From JADJPO01 sp963828555 (lineage in GTDB: Bacteria; Actinomycetota; Actinomycetes; Actinomycetales; Kineosporiaceae): a DNA stretch of 64,000 nucleotides. Under the pieces are notes generated by a model. That model saw nothing but the letters and a program-made list of their open reading frames with translations. It had not been told where the DNA came from and searched no databases. Shown piece by piece: positions 16,170 to 23,826 of this stretch. The stretch's first letter is position 1. Every line of letters starts with the position of its first letter. Both the position numbers and the translations under genes were made by a program. The stretch covers positions 992,001 to 1,056,000 of the forward strand of contig CAWHEL010000004.1 in assembly GCA_963828555.1 (NCBI GenBank), written 5' to 3'.

Positions 16170-17060
16170 TCAGCTACACGGCTCGGCCGCGGGCAGAACG
16201 GCGTCCTGGGCCCCGGCCACCTTGCCTGCTGTCGCCTTCCACGCGGTCAGGTAGGTGCCTCCGGTCGACGCCTCGGCCAGGACGGAGTTCACGAATGTGC
16301 AGAACTCGGTGTCGCCCTTCTTCATGCCGATGCCGTACGGCTCCTTGGTGAACTGCTCGCCGGCCAGTTTGAACGCGCCCTCAGACTTGCTGACGAAGCC
16401 GAGCAGGATCACGTTGTCGGTGGTGACGACGTCCACCTGCTTGGTCCGCAGGGCGTCGGCGCACTTGTCGTACACGTCGAAGAGCACCAACTGACCGGGC
16501 GCGGCCAGGTACTCCTTGATGTTCTCGGCCGGCGTGGAACCGGTCACCGAGCAGACCTTGGCGGCGGGGTTCGCCTTCAGCGCATCCGGCCCGGTGATCG
16601 CCGTGTTGTCGCTGCGCACCATCAGTTGCTGGCCGGCGACGTAGTACGGCCCGGCGAAGGTGACCCGTTCCTTGCGCTTGTCGTTGATGGTGTAGGTGGC
16701 GACCACCAGGTCGACCTCGGCCCGTTCGATCTTCTCCTCGCGCACCTTCGAGGGGGTCTCCACCCAGGTGATCTTGTCCGCGGCCAGACCGAGCTTGGCC
16801 GCGATCAGCTTGGCGATCTCCACGTCGAAGCCCTCGGGCTTGCCGTCCAGGTTCTGCAGGCCGAACCCGGGCTGGTCGAACTTCGTGCCGATGGTGATCT
16901 TGCCGGCCTTGGACAGCTTCTCCATCGTGGTTCCGGCCGCGAAGGTCGGGTTGTCCGCGGGCTCGGTCGTGCTGGTGGTGTCGCTACCGCCGCAGGCGGC
17001 CAGCGTCATGGCCCCGGCCATGAGTGCCGCGGCGACGGTCAGGTGGCGCAGCGTGCGCAT
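16170..17060 (-). CDS. gluB: Glutamate-binding lipoprotein of the ABC importer
   Basis: Extracellular solute-binding protein family 3, 296 residues. The lipobox is TLAAC with lipidated C23, followed by a Gly/Ser/Thr linker. The mature domain shows GKITIGTKFDQPGFG, EGFDVEIAKLIAAKLG and AEVDLVVATYTINDKRKERV, typical of polar amino acid binders. Separated from gluA by a 47-bp gap carrying a short tandem duplication. Glutamate is inferred from the operon layout. Confidence 0.88.
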   Translation of the reverse strand: MRTLRHLTVAAALMAGAMTLAACGGSDTTSTTEPADNPTFAAGTTMEKLSKAGKITIGTKFDQPGFGLQNLDGKPEGFDVEIAKLIAAKLGLAADKITWVETPSKVREEKIERAEVDLVVATYTINDKRKERVTFAGPYYVAGQQLMVRSDNTAITGPDALKANPAAKVCSVTGSTPAENIKEYLAAPGQLVLFDVYDKCADALRTKQVDVVTTDNVILLGFVSKSEGAFKLAGEQFTKEPYGIGMKKGDTEFCTFVNSVLAEASTGGTYLTAWKATAGKVAGAQDAVLPAAEPCS

Positions 17061-17092
17061 GCGATGACTCCCTTGCTCGGTCTGACGAATCG

Positions 17093-17120
17093 GTCAGTGG
17101 GTGAGGGTCAGTGGGTGAGG
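17093..17120 (+). repeat. 14-bp tandem duplication at the gluA stop codon
   Basis: GTCAGTGGGTGAGG occurs twice head to tail. The second copy contains the end of gluA, so read on the minus strand the Leu-Thr-His-stop sequence is duplicated. Probably a recent slippage event, of little consequence for the protein. Confidence 0.8.
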
Positions 17121-17875
17121 ATCTTGGAGAGGAAGTCCTTGGCCCGCGCGCTCCGGGCGGCGGTGAAGAACGCCTCGGGGGTGTTCTGCTCGACGATCTC
17201 GCCGTCGGCCATGAACACCACGCGATGCGCGGCGCGACGGGCGAAGCCCATCTCGTGGGTCACCACGACCATGGTCATGCCGTCGCGGGCCAGCGCCGTC
17301 ATCACCTCGAGCACCTCGTTGATCATCTCGGGGTCCAGGGCCGACGTGGGCTCGTCGAAGAGCATCACCTTGGGCCGCATGGCCAGGGCCCGGGCGATGG
17401 CGACCCGCTGCTGCTGACCGCCGGAGAGCTGCGCCGGGTACTTGTCCTTCTGGTCGGCCACACCCACCCGCTCCAGCAGATCGAGCGCGGTGCGGCGGGC
17501 CTCGTCCTTGGCCAGGCCCCGCGCGGTCACCGGGCCTAGGGTCACGTTCCCCAGGACGGTCTTGTGGGCGAACAGGTTGAAGGCCTGGAAGACCATGCCG
17601 ACGTCGGCGCGCAGCCGCGCCAGGGCCTTGCCCTCCTCGGGCAGGTCCACGCCGTCCACCGCGATCCGGCCGGAGTCGATCGTCTCCAGCCGGTTGATCA
17701 CTCGGCACAGGGTCGACTTGCCCGAGCCGGACGGCCCGATCACCACCACGACCTCACCGGCGTGCACCGTGAGATCGATGGACTTCAGTACGTGGAGCTC
17801 ACCGAAGTGCTTCTCCACCCGCTCGAGCACGACCAGTGGACGGCCCAGCTCTGTCCGTCCGGTCGACTCGCCCAT
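17108..17875 (-). CDS. gluA: Glutamate ABC transporter ATP-binding subunit
   Basis: ATPase of 255 residues. Walker A is GPSGSGKST (47-55), Q loop VFQAFNLF, signature LSGGQQQ, Walker B VMLFDEPTSALDP, and the switch histidine is in VTHEMGFAR. Very close to GlnQ/GluA-type amino acid ABC ATPases. First gene of the operon on the minus strand; its promoter must lie in the 133 bp shared with divergent miaB. The stop codon sits within a 14-bp tandem duplication (17093-17120), so a second identical stop context follows downstream. Confidence 0.92.
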   Translation of the reverse strand: MGESTGRTELGRPLVVLERVEKHFGELHVLKSIDLTVHAGEVVVVIGPSGSGKSTLCRVINRLETIDSGRIAVDGVDLPEEGKALARLRADVGMVFQAFNLFAHKTVLGNVTLGPVTARGLAKDEARRTALDLLERVGVADQKDKYPAQLSGGQQQRVAIARALAMRPKVMLFDEPTSALDPEMINEVLEVMTALARDGMTMVVVTHEMGFARRAAHRVVFMADGEIVEQNTPEAFFTAARSARAKDFLSKILTH

Positions 17876-17995
17876 ACCGGCGAATCTAACCGCGAGATCA
17901 TCGATCCGCCACGAGAGGGGCGATAGCGGAGGAACAACGTGACAAGGTCGTTATCGGACCGACACGGGTGCGCCGCCACGGTGCGGGCCGCCCCG

Positions 17996-18001
17996 TAGGC
18001 T
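17996..18001 (+). promoter_or_regulatory. -10 element placed for a leaderless miaB transcript
   Basis: TAGGCT ends 7 bp before the miaB ATG, which puts the expected transcription start at or next to the start codon. There is no convincing Shine-Dalgarno, as in many actinobacterial leaderless genes. The same hexamer stands at the same distance before dinG. Confidence 0.4.
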
Positions 18002-18008
18002 GAGGGGG

Positions 18009-19499
18009 ATGTCCGATCAGAGCGCCCTCACGCCGTCCGCCGAGCGCACCTACCAGGTGCGCACCTACGGCTGTCAGATGAACGTGCACGACTCCGAGCG
18101 CCTGTCCGGCCTGCTCGAGGAGGCCGGGTACACCCGCGCGGCGGACGACGCTGCGCCGGACCTGGTGGTGTTCAACACCTGCGCCGTGCGGGAGAACGCG
18201 GACAACAAGCTCTACGGCAACCTGGGGCACCTGGCCCCGGTCAAGGCGGCGAGGGCCGGGATGCAGATCGCGGTCGGCGGCTGCCTGGCCCAGAAGGACC
18301 GGGACACCATCCTGGCCCGGGCGCCCTGGATCGACGTCGTCTTCGGCACCCACAACATCGGCTCGCTACCGGCCCTGCTCGCCCGGGCCCGGCACAATGC
18401 CGAGGCGCAGATCGAGATCGTCGAGTCGCTGCAGACCTTCCCCTCGACGCTGCCGGTGCGGCGCGAGTCGCCCTATGCCGCCTGGGTCTCGATCAGCGTC
18501 GGCTGCAACAACAGCTGCACCTTCTGCATCGTGCCCAGCCTGCGCGGGCGGGAGCGCGATCGGGGGCCGGGGGAGATCCTGGCCGAGGTGGAGGCGCTGG
18601 TCGCCGAGGGCACGATCGAGATCACCCTGCTCGGCCAGAACGTGAACACCTACGGCGTGGAGTTCGGCGACCGTGGGGCGTTCTCGGCGCTGCTGCGCGC
18701 GTGCGGGCAGGTCAAGGGCCTGGAGCGGGTCCGCTTCACCAGCCCGCACCCGGCCGCCTTCACCGACGACGTGATCGAGGCGATGGCGCAGACCCCCACC
18801 GTGATGCCGCAACTGCACATGCCGCTGCAGTCGGGGTCGGACGGCATGCTGCGGGCGATGCGTCGCTCCTATCGGGCCGAACGCTTCCTCGGCATCCTCG
18901 ACCGGGTGCGGGCGGCGATCCCGGAGGCCGCGATCAGCACCGACCTGATCGTCGGTTTCCCCGGGGAGACCGAGGCCGACTTCGTGGCCACGCTGGAGGT
19001 GGTCGCCGCGGCGCGCTTCGCCCAGGCCTTCACCTTCCAGTACTCGCCACGCCCCGGTACCCCGGCCGCCACGCTGCCCGATCAGGTGCCCAAAGCCGTT
19101 GTGCAGGAACGGTACGAGCGACTGGTCGCCGTGCAGGAGGAGATCTCCTGGGCGGAGAACCGGCGGCAGGAGGGCCGGGTGCTCGAGGTGCTGGTGGCTG
19201 ATGGCGAGGGCCGCAAGGACGCCCAGACGGCCCGGTTGTCCGGGCGGGCGCCGGACAACCGTCTGGTGCACTTCGCCGTCCCGGACGGCGCGGCACGGCC
19301 GCGCCCGGGAGATCTCGCCACCGTCGAGGTGAGCTACGGGGCGCCCCACCATCTGGTGGCCGACGCCTCCCTGACCGGCGGCACCTACGCGGTGCGCCGG
19401 ACCCGGGCCGGCGACGTCTGGGAGCAGCGTCGGGCCGAGCCGGCGGGGTCGGAGCCGGGCTCCGCGCCGATCGGACTGGGACTGCCCTCGCGACGCTGA
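18009..19499 (+). CDS. miaB: tRNA-2-methylthio-N6-dimethylallyladenosine synthase
   Basis: Radical-SAM methylthiotransferase of 496 residues that modifies A37 of tRNAs reading UNN codons, after MiaA has prenylated them. N-terminal cluster ligands are C22, C58 and C92. The radical-SAM motif is GCNNSCTFC (C166, C170, C173). IVGFPGETEADF and a C-terminal TRAM domain follow. The C-terminus carries about 45 extra residues rich in Arg, Pro and Gly. miaA follows on the same strand, interrupted only by a small minus-strand gene. Confidence 0.96.
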   Translation: MSDQSALTPSAERTYQVRTYGCQMNVHDSERLSGLLEEAGYTRAADDAAPDLVVFNTCAVRENADNKLYGNLGHLAPVKAARAGMQIAVGGCLAQKDRDTILARAPWIDVVFGTHNIGSLPALLARARHNAEAQIEIVESLQTFPSTLPVRRESPYAAWVSISVGCNNSCTFCIVPSLRGRERDRGPGEILAEVEALVAEGTIEITLLGQNVNTYGVEFGDRGAFSALLRACGQVKGLERVRFTSPHPAAFTDDVIEAMAQTPTVMPQLHMPLQSGSDGMLRAMRRSYRAERFLGILDRVRAAIPEAAISTDLIVGFPGETEADFVATLEVVAAARFAQAFTFQYSPRPGTPAATLPDQVPKAVVQERYERLVAVQEEISWAENRRQEGRVLEVLVADGEGRKDAQTARLSGRAPDNRLVHFAVPDGAARPRPGDLATVEVSYGAPHHLVADASLTGGTYAVRRTRAGDVWEQRRAEPAGSEPGSAPIGLGLPSRR

Positions 19500-19560
19500 G
19501 CGACAGACGTCGGGACCGCCCGCCCTGCGGACGGCCCCGGACGACTGCTGCGGAGTGAAC

Positions 19561-19824
19561 TCAGACCTGGGCGGGGGGCTCCTCGCCCTTGATCAGGTCG
19601 TCGGCCTTGGTCTGGACGGCGTCGATCTTGTCGGCGAACTTGCCGCCGGTCACGGCGTCGGCGGCGTCGCCGGCCTTCTCGATGGCGACGTCGGAGATCT
19701 TCTCCAGGTTGTCCTTGGCGCTCTCGAGGCCGCCCTTGGCGTGCTCCGCCGCGCTGGACAGACCCTCCTTGGCCTGGTCGGCCAACTGCGCTGCCTTGTT
19801 CTTCAGTTCGTCGAACGCGCTCAT
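19561..19824 (-). CDS. MT0933-type antitoxin-like protein
   Basis: Acidic, lysine-rich helical protein of 87 residues. The segment IEKAGDAADAVTGGKFADKIDAVQTKADDLI matches the pattern of the MT0933 antitoxin family (helices around a conserved TGGKyadKID). No toxin gene lies beside it, so an antitoxin role is uncertain; many actinobacterial members stand alone, and the helical repeats also resemble CsbD or LEA-like stress proteins. Inserted between miaB and miaA on the opposite strand. Confidence 0.75.
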   Translation of the reverse strand: MSAFDELKNKAAQLADQAKEGLSSAAEHAKGGLESAKDNLEKISDVAIEKAGDAADAVTGGKFADKIDAVQTKADDLIKGEEPPAQV

Positions 19825-19938
19825 CTGACTGTCTGTCTCCCTGTCGATCGCCGCGCACTGACGGTTCGCGGCCCTAGGCGATCAATCATGCCTCCTCCGT
19901 GGGGCTCGGTGTGCCCCGACGCGTGCCAGACTCCTGGG

Positions 19939-20841
19939 GTGCATTCGGTCCTGGTCGCCGTCGTCGGCCCCACGGCGTCCGGTAAGTCCGATCTGGGGGT
20001 CGCCCTGGCGGAGGCGCTGGACGGCGAAGTGGTCAACGCAGATGCGATGCAGCTCTACCGCGGCATGGACATCGGCACCGCCAAGCTGCCCGCCGATGCC
20101 CGTCGCGGGGTGCCGCACCACCTGCTCGACGTGCTCGAGGTGGCGGACGAGGCGAGCGTCGCGGCCTACCAGCGCAGCGCCCGGGCCATCGTGGAGGAGA
20201 TCATCGCCCGCGGTCGATGGCCGATCCTGGTCGGCGGGTCCGGGCTGTACCTGCGCGCCGTGCTCGACCGGCTGGAGATCCCGCCCACCGATCCCGGGGT
20301 GCGCGGAGCGCTGGAGGCCGAGCTGGCCGACGTCGGCCCGGCTGCGCTGCACCGACGGCTGGCCGACCGTGACCCGGCCGCCGCGGCGGCGATCCTGCCC
20401 TCGAACGGACGGCGCGTCGTCCGCGCCTTGGAAGTGCTGGAACTGACCGGAGAGCCGTTCACGGCCACTCTGCCCACGGGGGAGTATCAGCGCCCGGCCG
20501 TGCAGATCGCCCTCGACGTGCCACGGCCGGAACTGCACGCCCGGATCGACGCCCGCGTCGATCGGATGTGGCAGGACGGGCTGGTCGAGGAGGTGACGTC
20601 GCTGGCCGCCGCAGGGCTGCGTGAGGGGCGCACCGCCTCCCGGGCGCTCGGGTACGCCCAGGTGCTGCAGCTGCTGGACGGCGCCCTGGACGAGGCCCAG
20701 GCGCGGACCACGACGGCCACCGCCACCCGGCAGTTCGCCCGGCGCCAGCTCTCCTGGTTCCGTCGGGACGACCGGATCACCTGGTTGCCCGCCGACGCCC
20801 CCGACCTGCGTGACCGGGCCCTGTCGGTGCTGGCAGGGTGA
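19939..20841 (+). CDS. miaA: tRNA dimethylallyltransferase
   Basis: Transfers the dimethylallyl group to N6 of A37 in tRNA; 300 residues from GTG 19939. The P-loop is VGPTASGKS (9-17). NADAMQLYRGMDIGTAK and the late ASRALGYAQVL and RQFARRQLSWFRRD segments are diagnostic. An ATG at 19888 would add 17 unconserved residues. dapF overlaps the stop by 4 bp. Confidence 0.95.
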   Translation: MHSVLVAVVGPTASGKSDLGVALAEALDGEVVNADAMQLYRGMDIGTAKLPADARRGVPHHLLDVLEVADEASVAAYQRSARAIVEEIIARGRWPILVGGSGLYLRAVLDRLEIPPTDPGVRGALEAELADVGPAALHRRLADRDPAAAAAILPSNGRRVVRALEVLELTGEPFTATLPTGEYQRPAVQIALDVPRPELHARIDARVDRMWQDGLVEEVTSLAAAGLREGRTASRALGYAQVLQLLDGALDEAQARTTTATATRQFARRQLSWFRRDDRITWLPADAPDLRDRALSVLAG

Positions 20842-21698
20842 GCGCCATGACCTCGATCCCGGCCGGGCTGACCTGGGCCAAGGGCCATGGCACGCAGAAC
20901 GACTTCGTGCTGCTGGCCGACCCCGAGGGGCGGTTGGACCTGGACGCCGAGACGGTCCGCTTCCTGTGCGACCGGCGGGCCGGGATCGGCGCGGACGGCG
21001 TGCTGCGGGTGGTGCGTCACGACGGGCACTGGTTCATGGACTACCGCAACGCCGACGGGTCGATCGCCGAGATGTGCGGCAACGGGTTGCGGGTCTACGT
21101 CGCCTACCTGCTGCACGCCGGCCTCGAACGGCTGGACGACGGCGCCTCGATCATGATCGGCACCCGGGCCGGGCTGAAGTCCGTGCGTCGCGTGGGCGAC
21201 TGCTTCGCCGCCGACCTCGGCCCGTGGCGGATCGAGGGCGGCCGGCGCGCCGCGCTCGCCGGAGCCGACCGCACCGTGCACCTGCACGGCGGCGGGGTGG
21301 CCCTGCCGGGCCTTGCCGTCGATGTGGGCAACCCGCACGTCGTGGTCGCCGTGGCCGACCTGGCCACCCTGCACGCCGCTGACCTGGGCCGGGCCCCGGT
21401 GCTGGACCCCGACCCGCCGCACGGCGCCAACGTGGAGCTGATCGTGCCCGGCCCCGGCCACCTGAGCATGCGGGTGTACGAGCGCGGGGTGGGGGAGACC
21501 CGCTCCTGCGGCACCGGCGCCGTGGCCGCGGCGCTGGCCGCTCGGGCCTGGGGAGGCCCTGGGGCCCCGGACGTCTGGGTGGTCGACGTTCCGGGCGGGC
21601 GGCTGCAGGTCACGGTGCCCGCGGGGCAGGAGTGGTCGGGCGAGAACGTAGAGCTCCTCGGCCCGGCGACCATCGTCGCCCAGGGCACGCTGGTCTAG
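20838..21698 (+). CDS. dapF: Diaminopimelate epimerase
   Basis: Converts LL- to meso-diaminopimelate for lysine and peptidoglycan synthesis; 286 residues. Both catalytic cysteines are in context: EMCGNG (C80) and ETRSCGTGA (C224). KGHGTQNDF near the N-terminus is the family start motif. GTG 20838 overlaps miaA; ATG 20847 is an alternative three codons in. The next gene converges with a 2-bp gap. Confidence 0.96.
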   Translation: MSAMTSIPAGLTWAKGHGTQNDFVLLADPEGRLDLDAETVRFLCDRRAGIGADGVLRVVRHDGHWFMDYRNADGSIAEMCGNGLRVYVAYLLHAGLERLDDGASIMIGTRAGLKSVRRVGDCFAADLGPWRIEGGRRAALAGADRTVHLHGGGVALPGLAVDVGNPHVVVAVADLATLHAADLGRAPVLDPDPPHGANVELIVPGPGHLSMRVYERGVGETRSCGTGAVAAALAARAWGGPGAPDVWVVDVPGGRLQVTVPAGQEWSGENVELLGPATIVAQGTLV

Positions 21699-21700
21699 CC

Positions 21701-22336
21701 TCAGCTCTCGCGGGCCGAGACTGCGCGGGAGACCTCGAGCACCCGATAGCCCTTGGCGCTGCCCAGGCGCCGTACCGCCATGCCCGGCTCGCGCTCGCCG
21801 AGCACCGCGGTCAGCCAGGCCTGCAGGGAGTCGGCGCCGAGGTTGCGCTGCACCACCAGGTGCGCGCTACCGCCGCCCCCGAGCCGGGGCAGCCACTGCA
21901 GCAGCAGGGCGTGCAGGGCGGGTTTGCCGATCCGGATCGGCGGGTTGCTCCAGATCGCCGCGAATCGCAGGTCATCCGGAACATCTTCCGGCGCAACGAC
22001 TCTCACGTTGTCCAGGCCCAATCGGGCGGCGTTCTCGGCAGTCAGCTCGCGGGCCCTCGAGTTCACGTCCACGGCCCAGACCATTGCTCCGGGTGCCTGC
22101 CTGGCCATCACCAGGGTGAGCGGACCCCAGCCGCAGCCCAGGTCGAGCAGGTCGCCGGACGGCGGAGGTTCGGGCACCTCGCGCAGCAGCACCCGGGTGC
22201 CCAGGTCGAGCCGATCTCCGCTGAACACCCCGGCGGCGCTGACCAGCTCCACGTCGTGCCCGGCCAGGGTGAGCCGCAGGGGGTGCCGGTCGGCTGCGCC
22301 GTCCGGGCTCGGGCTGAAGTAGTGCTCGCTGGTCAC
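21701..22336 (-). CDS. Class I SAM-dependent methyltransferase, RsmC-like
   Basis: Methyltransferase of 211 residues corresponding to the catalytic half of RsmC/RlmG enzymes. It has the pre-motif GVFSGDRLDLGT, motif I DLGCGWG (65-71), motif II acidic AVDVN and motif IV NPPIR (131-135). An NPP motif of this type is used to methylate exocyclic amino groups, so rRNA guanine N2 is the likely target, but the specific base is not known. It is divergent from hflX and convergent with dapF. Confidence 0.82.
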   Translation of the reverse strand: MTSEHYFSPSPDGAADRHPLRLTLAGHDVELVSAAGVFSGDRLDLGTRVLLREVPEPPPSGDLLDLGCGWGPLTLVMARQAPGAMVWAVDVNSRARELTAENAARLGLDNVRVVAPEDVPDDLRFAAIWSNPPIRIGKPALHALLLQWLPRLGGGGSAHLVVQRNLGADSLQAWLTAVLGEREPGMAVRRLGSAKGYRVLEVSRAVSARES

Positions 22337-22390
22337 CCCGCCAGGCTATTGCGTGGCGACGACAGCCAAGCCCTGGGAAGCTGGAGTCCT

Positions 22391-23788
22391 ATGGATACCT
22401 CACTGATCGACGACGGCGACCAGCTCGACCTCGCGGACAGGCATGCCCTGCGGCGGGTGGCCGGGCTGTCCACCGAGCTCACCGATGTCACCGAGGTCGA
22501 GTACCGCCAGCTGCGCCTGGAGCGGGTGGTGCTGGCCGGGCTGTGGGCCGGTGGTGGCGCGCACGGCGCCGACGAGGCGGAGATCTCGCTGCAGGAGCTG
22601 GCCGCCCTGGCCGAGACCGCAGGGTCCCAGGTGCTGGACGGCGTGCTGCAGCGCCGGGACACCCCCGACCCGGGCACCTGGCTGGGGTCGGGCAAGGCCG
22701 AGGAGCTGCGCGAGCTGGTCGCCTCCTCGGGGGCGGACACCGTGATCTGCGACGGCGACCTGTCGCCCTCCCAGCGGCGCGCTCTGGAGGACGTGGTCAA
22801 GGTCAAGGTGATCGACCGGACCGCCCTGATCCTGGACATCTTCGCCCAGCACGCCAAGTCCAAGGAGGGCAAGGCGCAGGTCGAACTGGCCCAGCTCGAC
22901 TACCTGCTGCCGCGCCTGCGCGGCTGGGGTGACTCGATGTCGCGTCAGGCCGGCGGCCGGGTGGCCGGCGGTGAGGGCATCGGCTCGCGTGGCCCCGGTG
23001 AGACCAAGATCGAGCTCGACCGGCGCCGGATCCGCACCCGGATGGCCAAGCTGCGCCGTCAGATCGCGGGCATGAAGTCGGCCCGGGTGACCAAGCGGGA
23101 CAGCCGCCGGCGCAACGCGGTGCCGTCGGTGGCCATCGCCGGCTACACCAACGCCGGCAAGTCCAGCCTGCTGAACCGGCTGACCGGTGCCGGGGTCCTG
23201 GTCGAGGACGCGCTGTTCGCGACCCTGGACCCGACCGTGCGCCGGGCGCAGACCACCGACGGACGGGCCTACACCCTCACCGACACCGTGGGTTTCGTGC
23301 GTCGGCTGCCGCACCAGCTGGTCGAGGCCTTCCGCTCCACCCTGGAGGAGGTGGCCGAGTCCGATCTGGTGCTGCACATCGTGGACGGCAGCCACCCGGA
23401 CCCGGAGGGCCAGCTGAGCGCCGTCCGCGAGGTGCTGACCGACGTCGGGGCGCACCGGGTACGCGAGATCGTGGTGATCAACAAGATCGACGCCGCGGAT
23501 CCCGAGGTGGTGGCGCGCCTGCTGCGGCGCGAGCCGGGGTCGATCGCGGTGTCGGCGCGCACCGGAGAGGGATTCGAGGAGCTGGCCGAAGCGGTGGCGG
23601 CGGCGCTGCCGCATCCGGACGTCGAGGTCGACGTGGTGGTGCCCTACCAGCGCGGCGACCTGGTCAGCCGGGTGCACGCGGAGGGTCAGGTGCTCACCAC
23701 CGAGCACACGCCCGAGGGGACCCGGCTGCACGCCAGGGTGCGCCCCGACCTCGCCGACGCGCTGGCCGCCTCGGATACTGCGGGCTGA
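22391..23788 (+). CDS. hflX: GTPase HflX
   Basis: Ribosome-associated GTPase of 465 residues that splits stalled ribosomes. It has the HflX N-terminal domain (TWLGSGKAEELRELV, CDGDLSPSQRRALED) and the linker GGEGIGSRGPGETK. The G domain starts about residue 250 with GYTNAGKSSLLNRL, then DTVGFVRRLPHQLVEAF and NKID. ATG 22391 has GGAG upstream. The frame is open far upstream only because it runs antisense through the methyltransferase gene. Confidence 0.95.
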   Translation: MDTSLIDDGDQLDLADRHALRRVAGLSTELTDVTEVEYRQLRLERVVLAGLWAGGGAHGADEAEISLQELAALAETAGSQVLDGVLQRRDTPDPGTWLGSGKAEELRELVASSGADTVICDGDLSPSQRRALEDVVKVKVIDRTALILDIFAQHAKSKEGKAQVELAQLDYLLPRLRGWGDSMSRQAGGRVAGGEGIGSRGPGETKIELDRRRIRTRMAKLRRQIAGMKSARVTKRDSRRRNAVPSVAIAGYTNAGKSSLLNRLTGAGVLVEDALFATLDPTVRRAQTTDGRAYTLTDTVGFVRRLPHQLVEAFRSTLEEVAESDLVLHIVDGSHPDPEGQLSAVREVLTDVGAHRVREIVVINKIDAADPEVVARLLRREPGSIAVSARTGEGFEELAEAVAAALPHPDVEVDVVVPYQRGDLVSRVHAEGQVLTTEHTPEGTRLHARVRPDLADALAASDTAG

Positions 23789-23814
23789 TCGCGGCCCTGC
23801 CTCACGTGGCGAGC

Positions 23815-23820
23815 TAGGCT
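23815..23820 (+). promoter_or_regulatory. -10 element placed for a leaderless dinG transcript
   Basis: TAGGCT ends 6 bp before the dinG GTG and no Shine-Dalgarno is visible, matching the miaB arrangement. No SOS box was found here despite the family name. Confidence 0.35.
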
Positions 23821-23826
23821 CTCCGG

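Noticed and set aside
19555..19938. 128-residue N-terminal extension of miaA
   Set aside because: Antisense to the MT0933-like gene; the conserved protein begins at the P-loop just after 19939.
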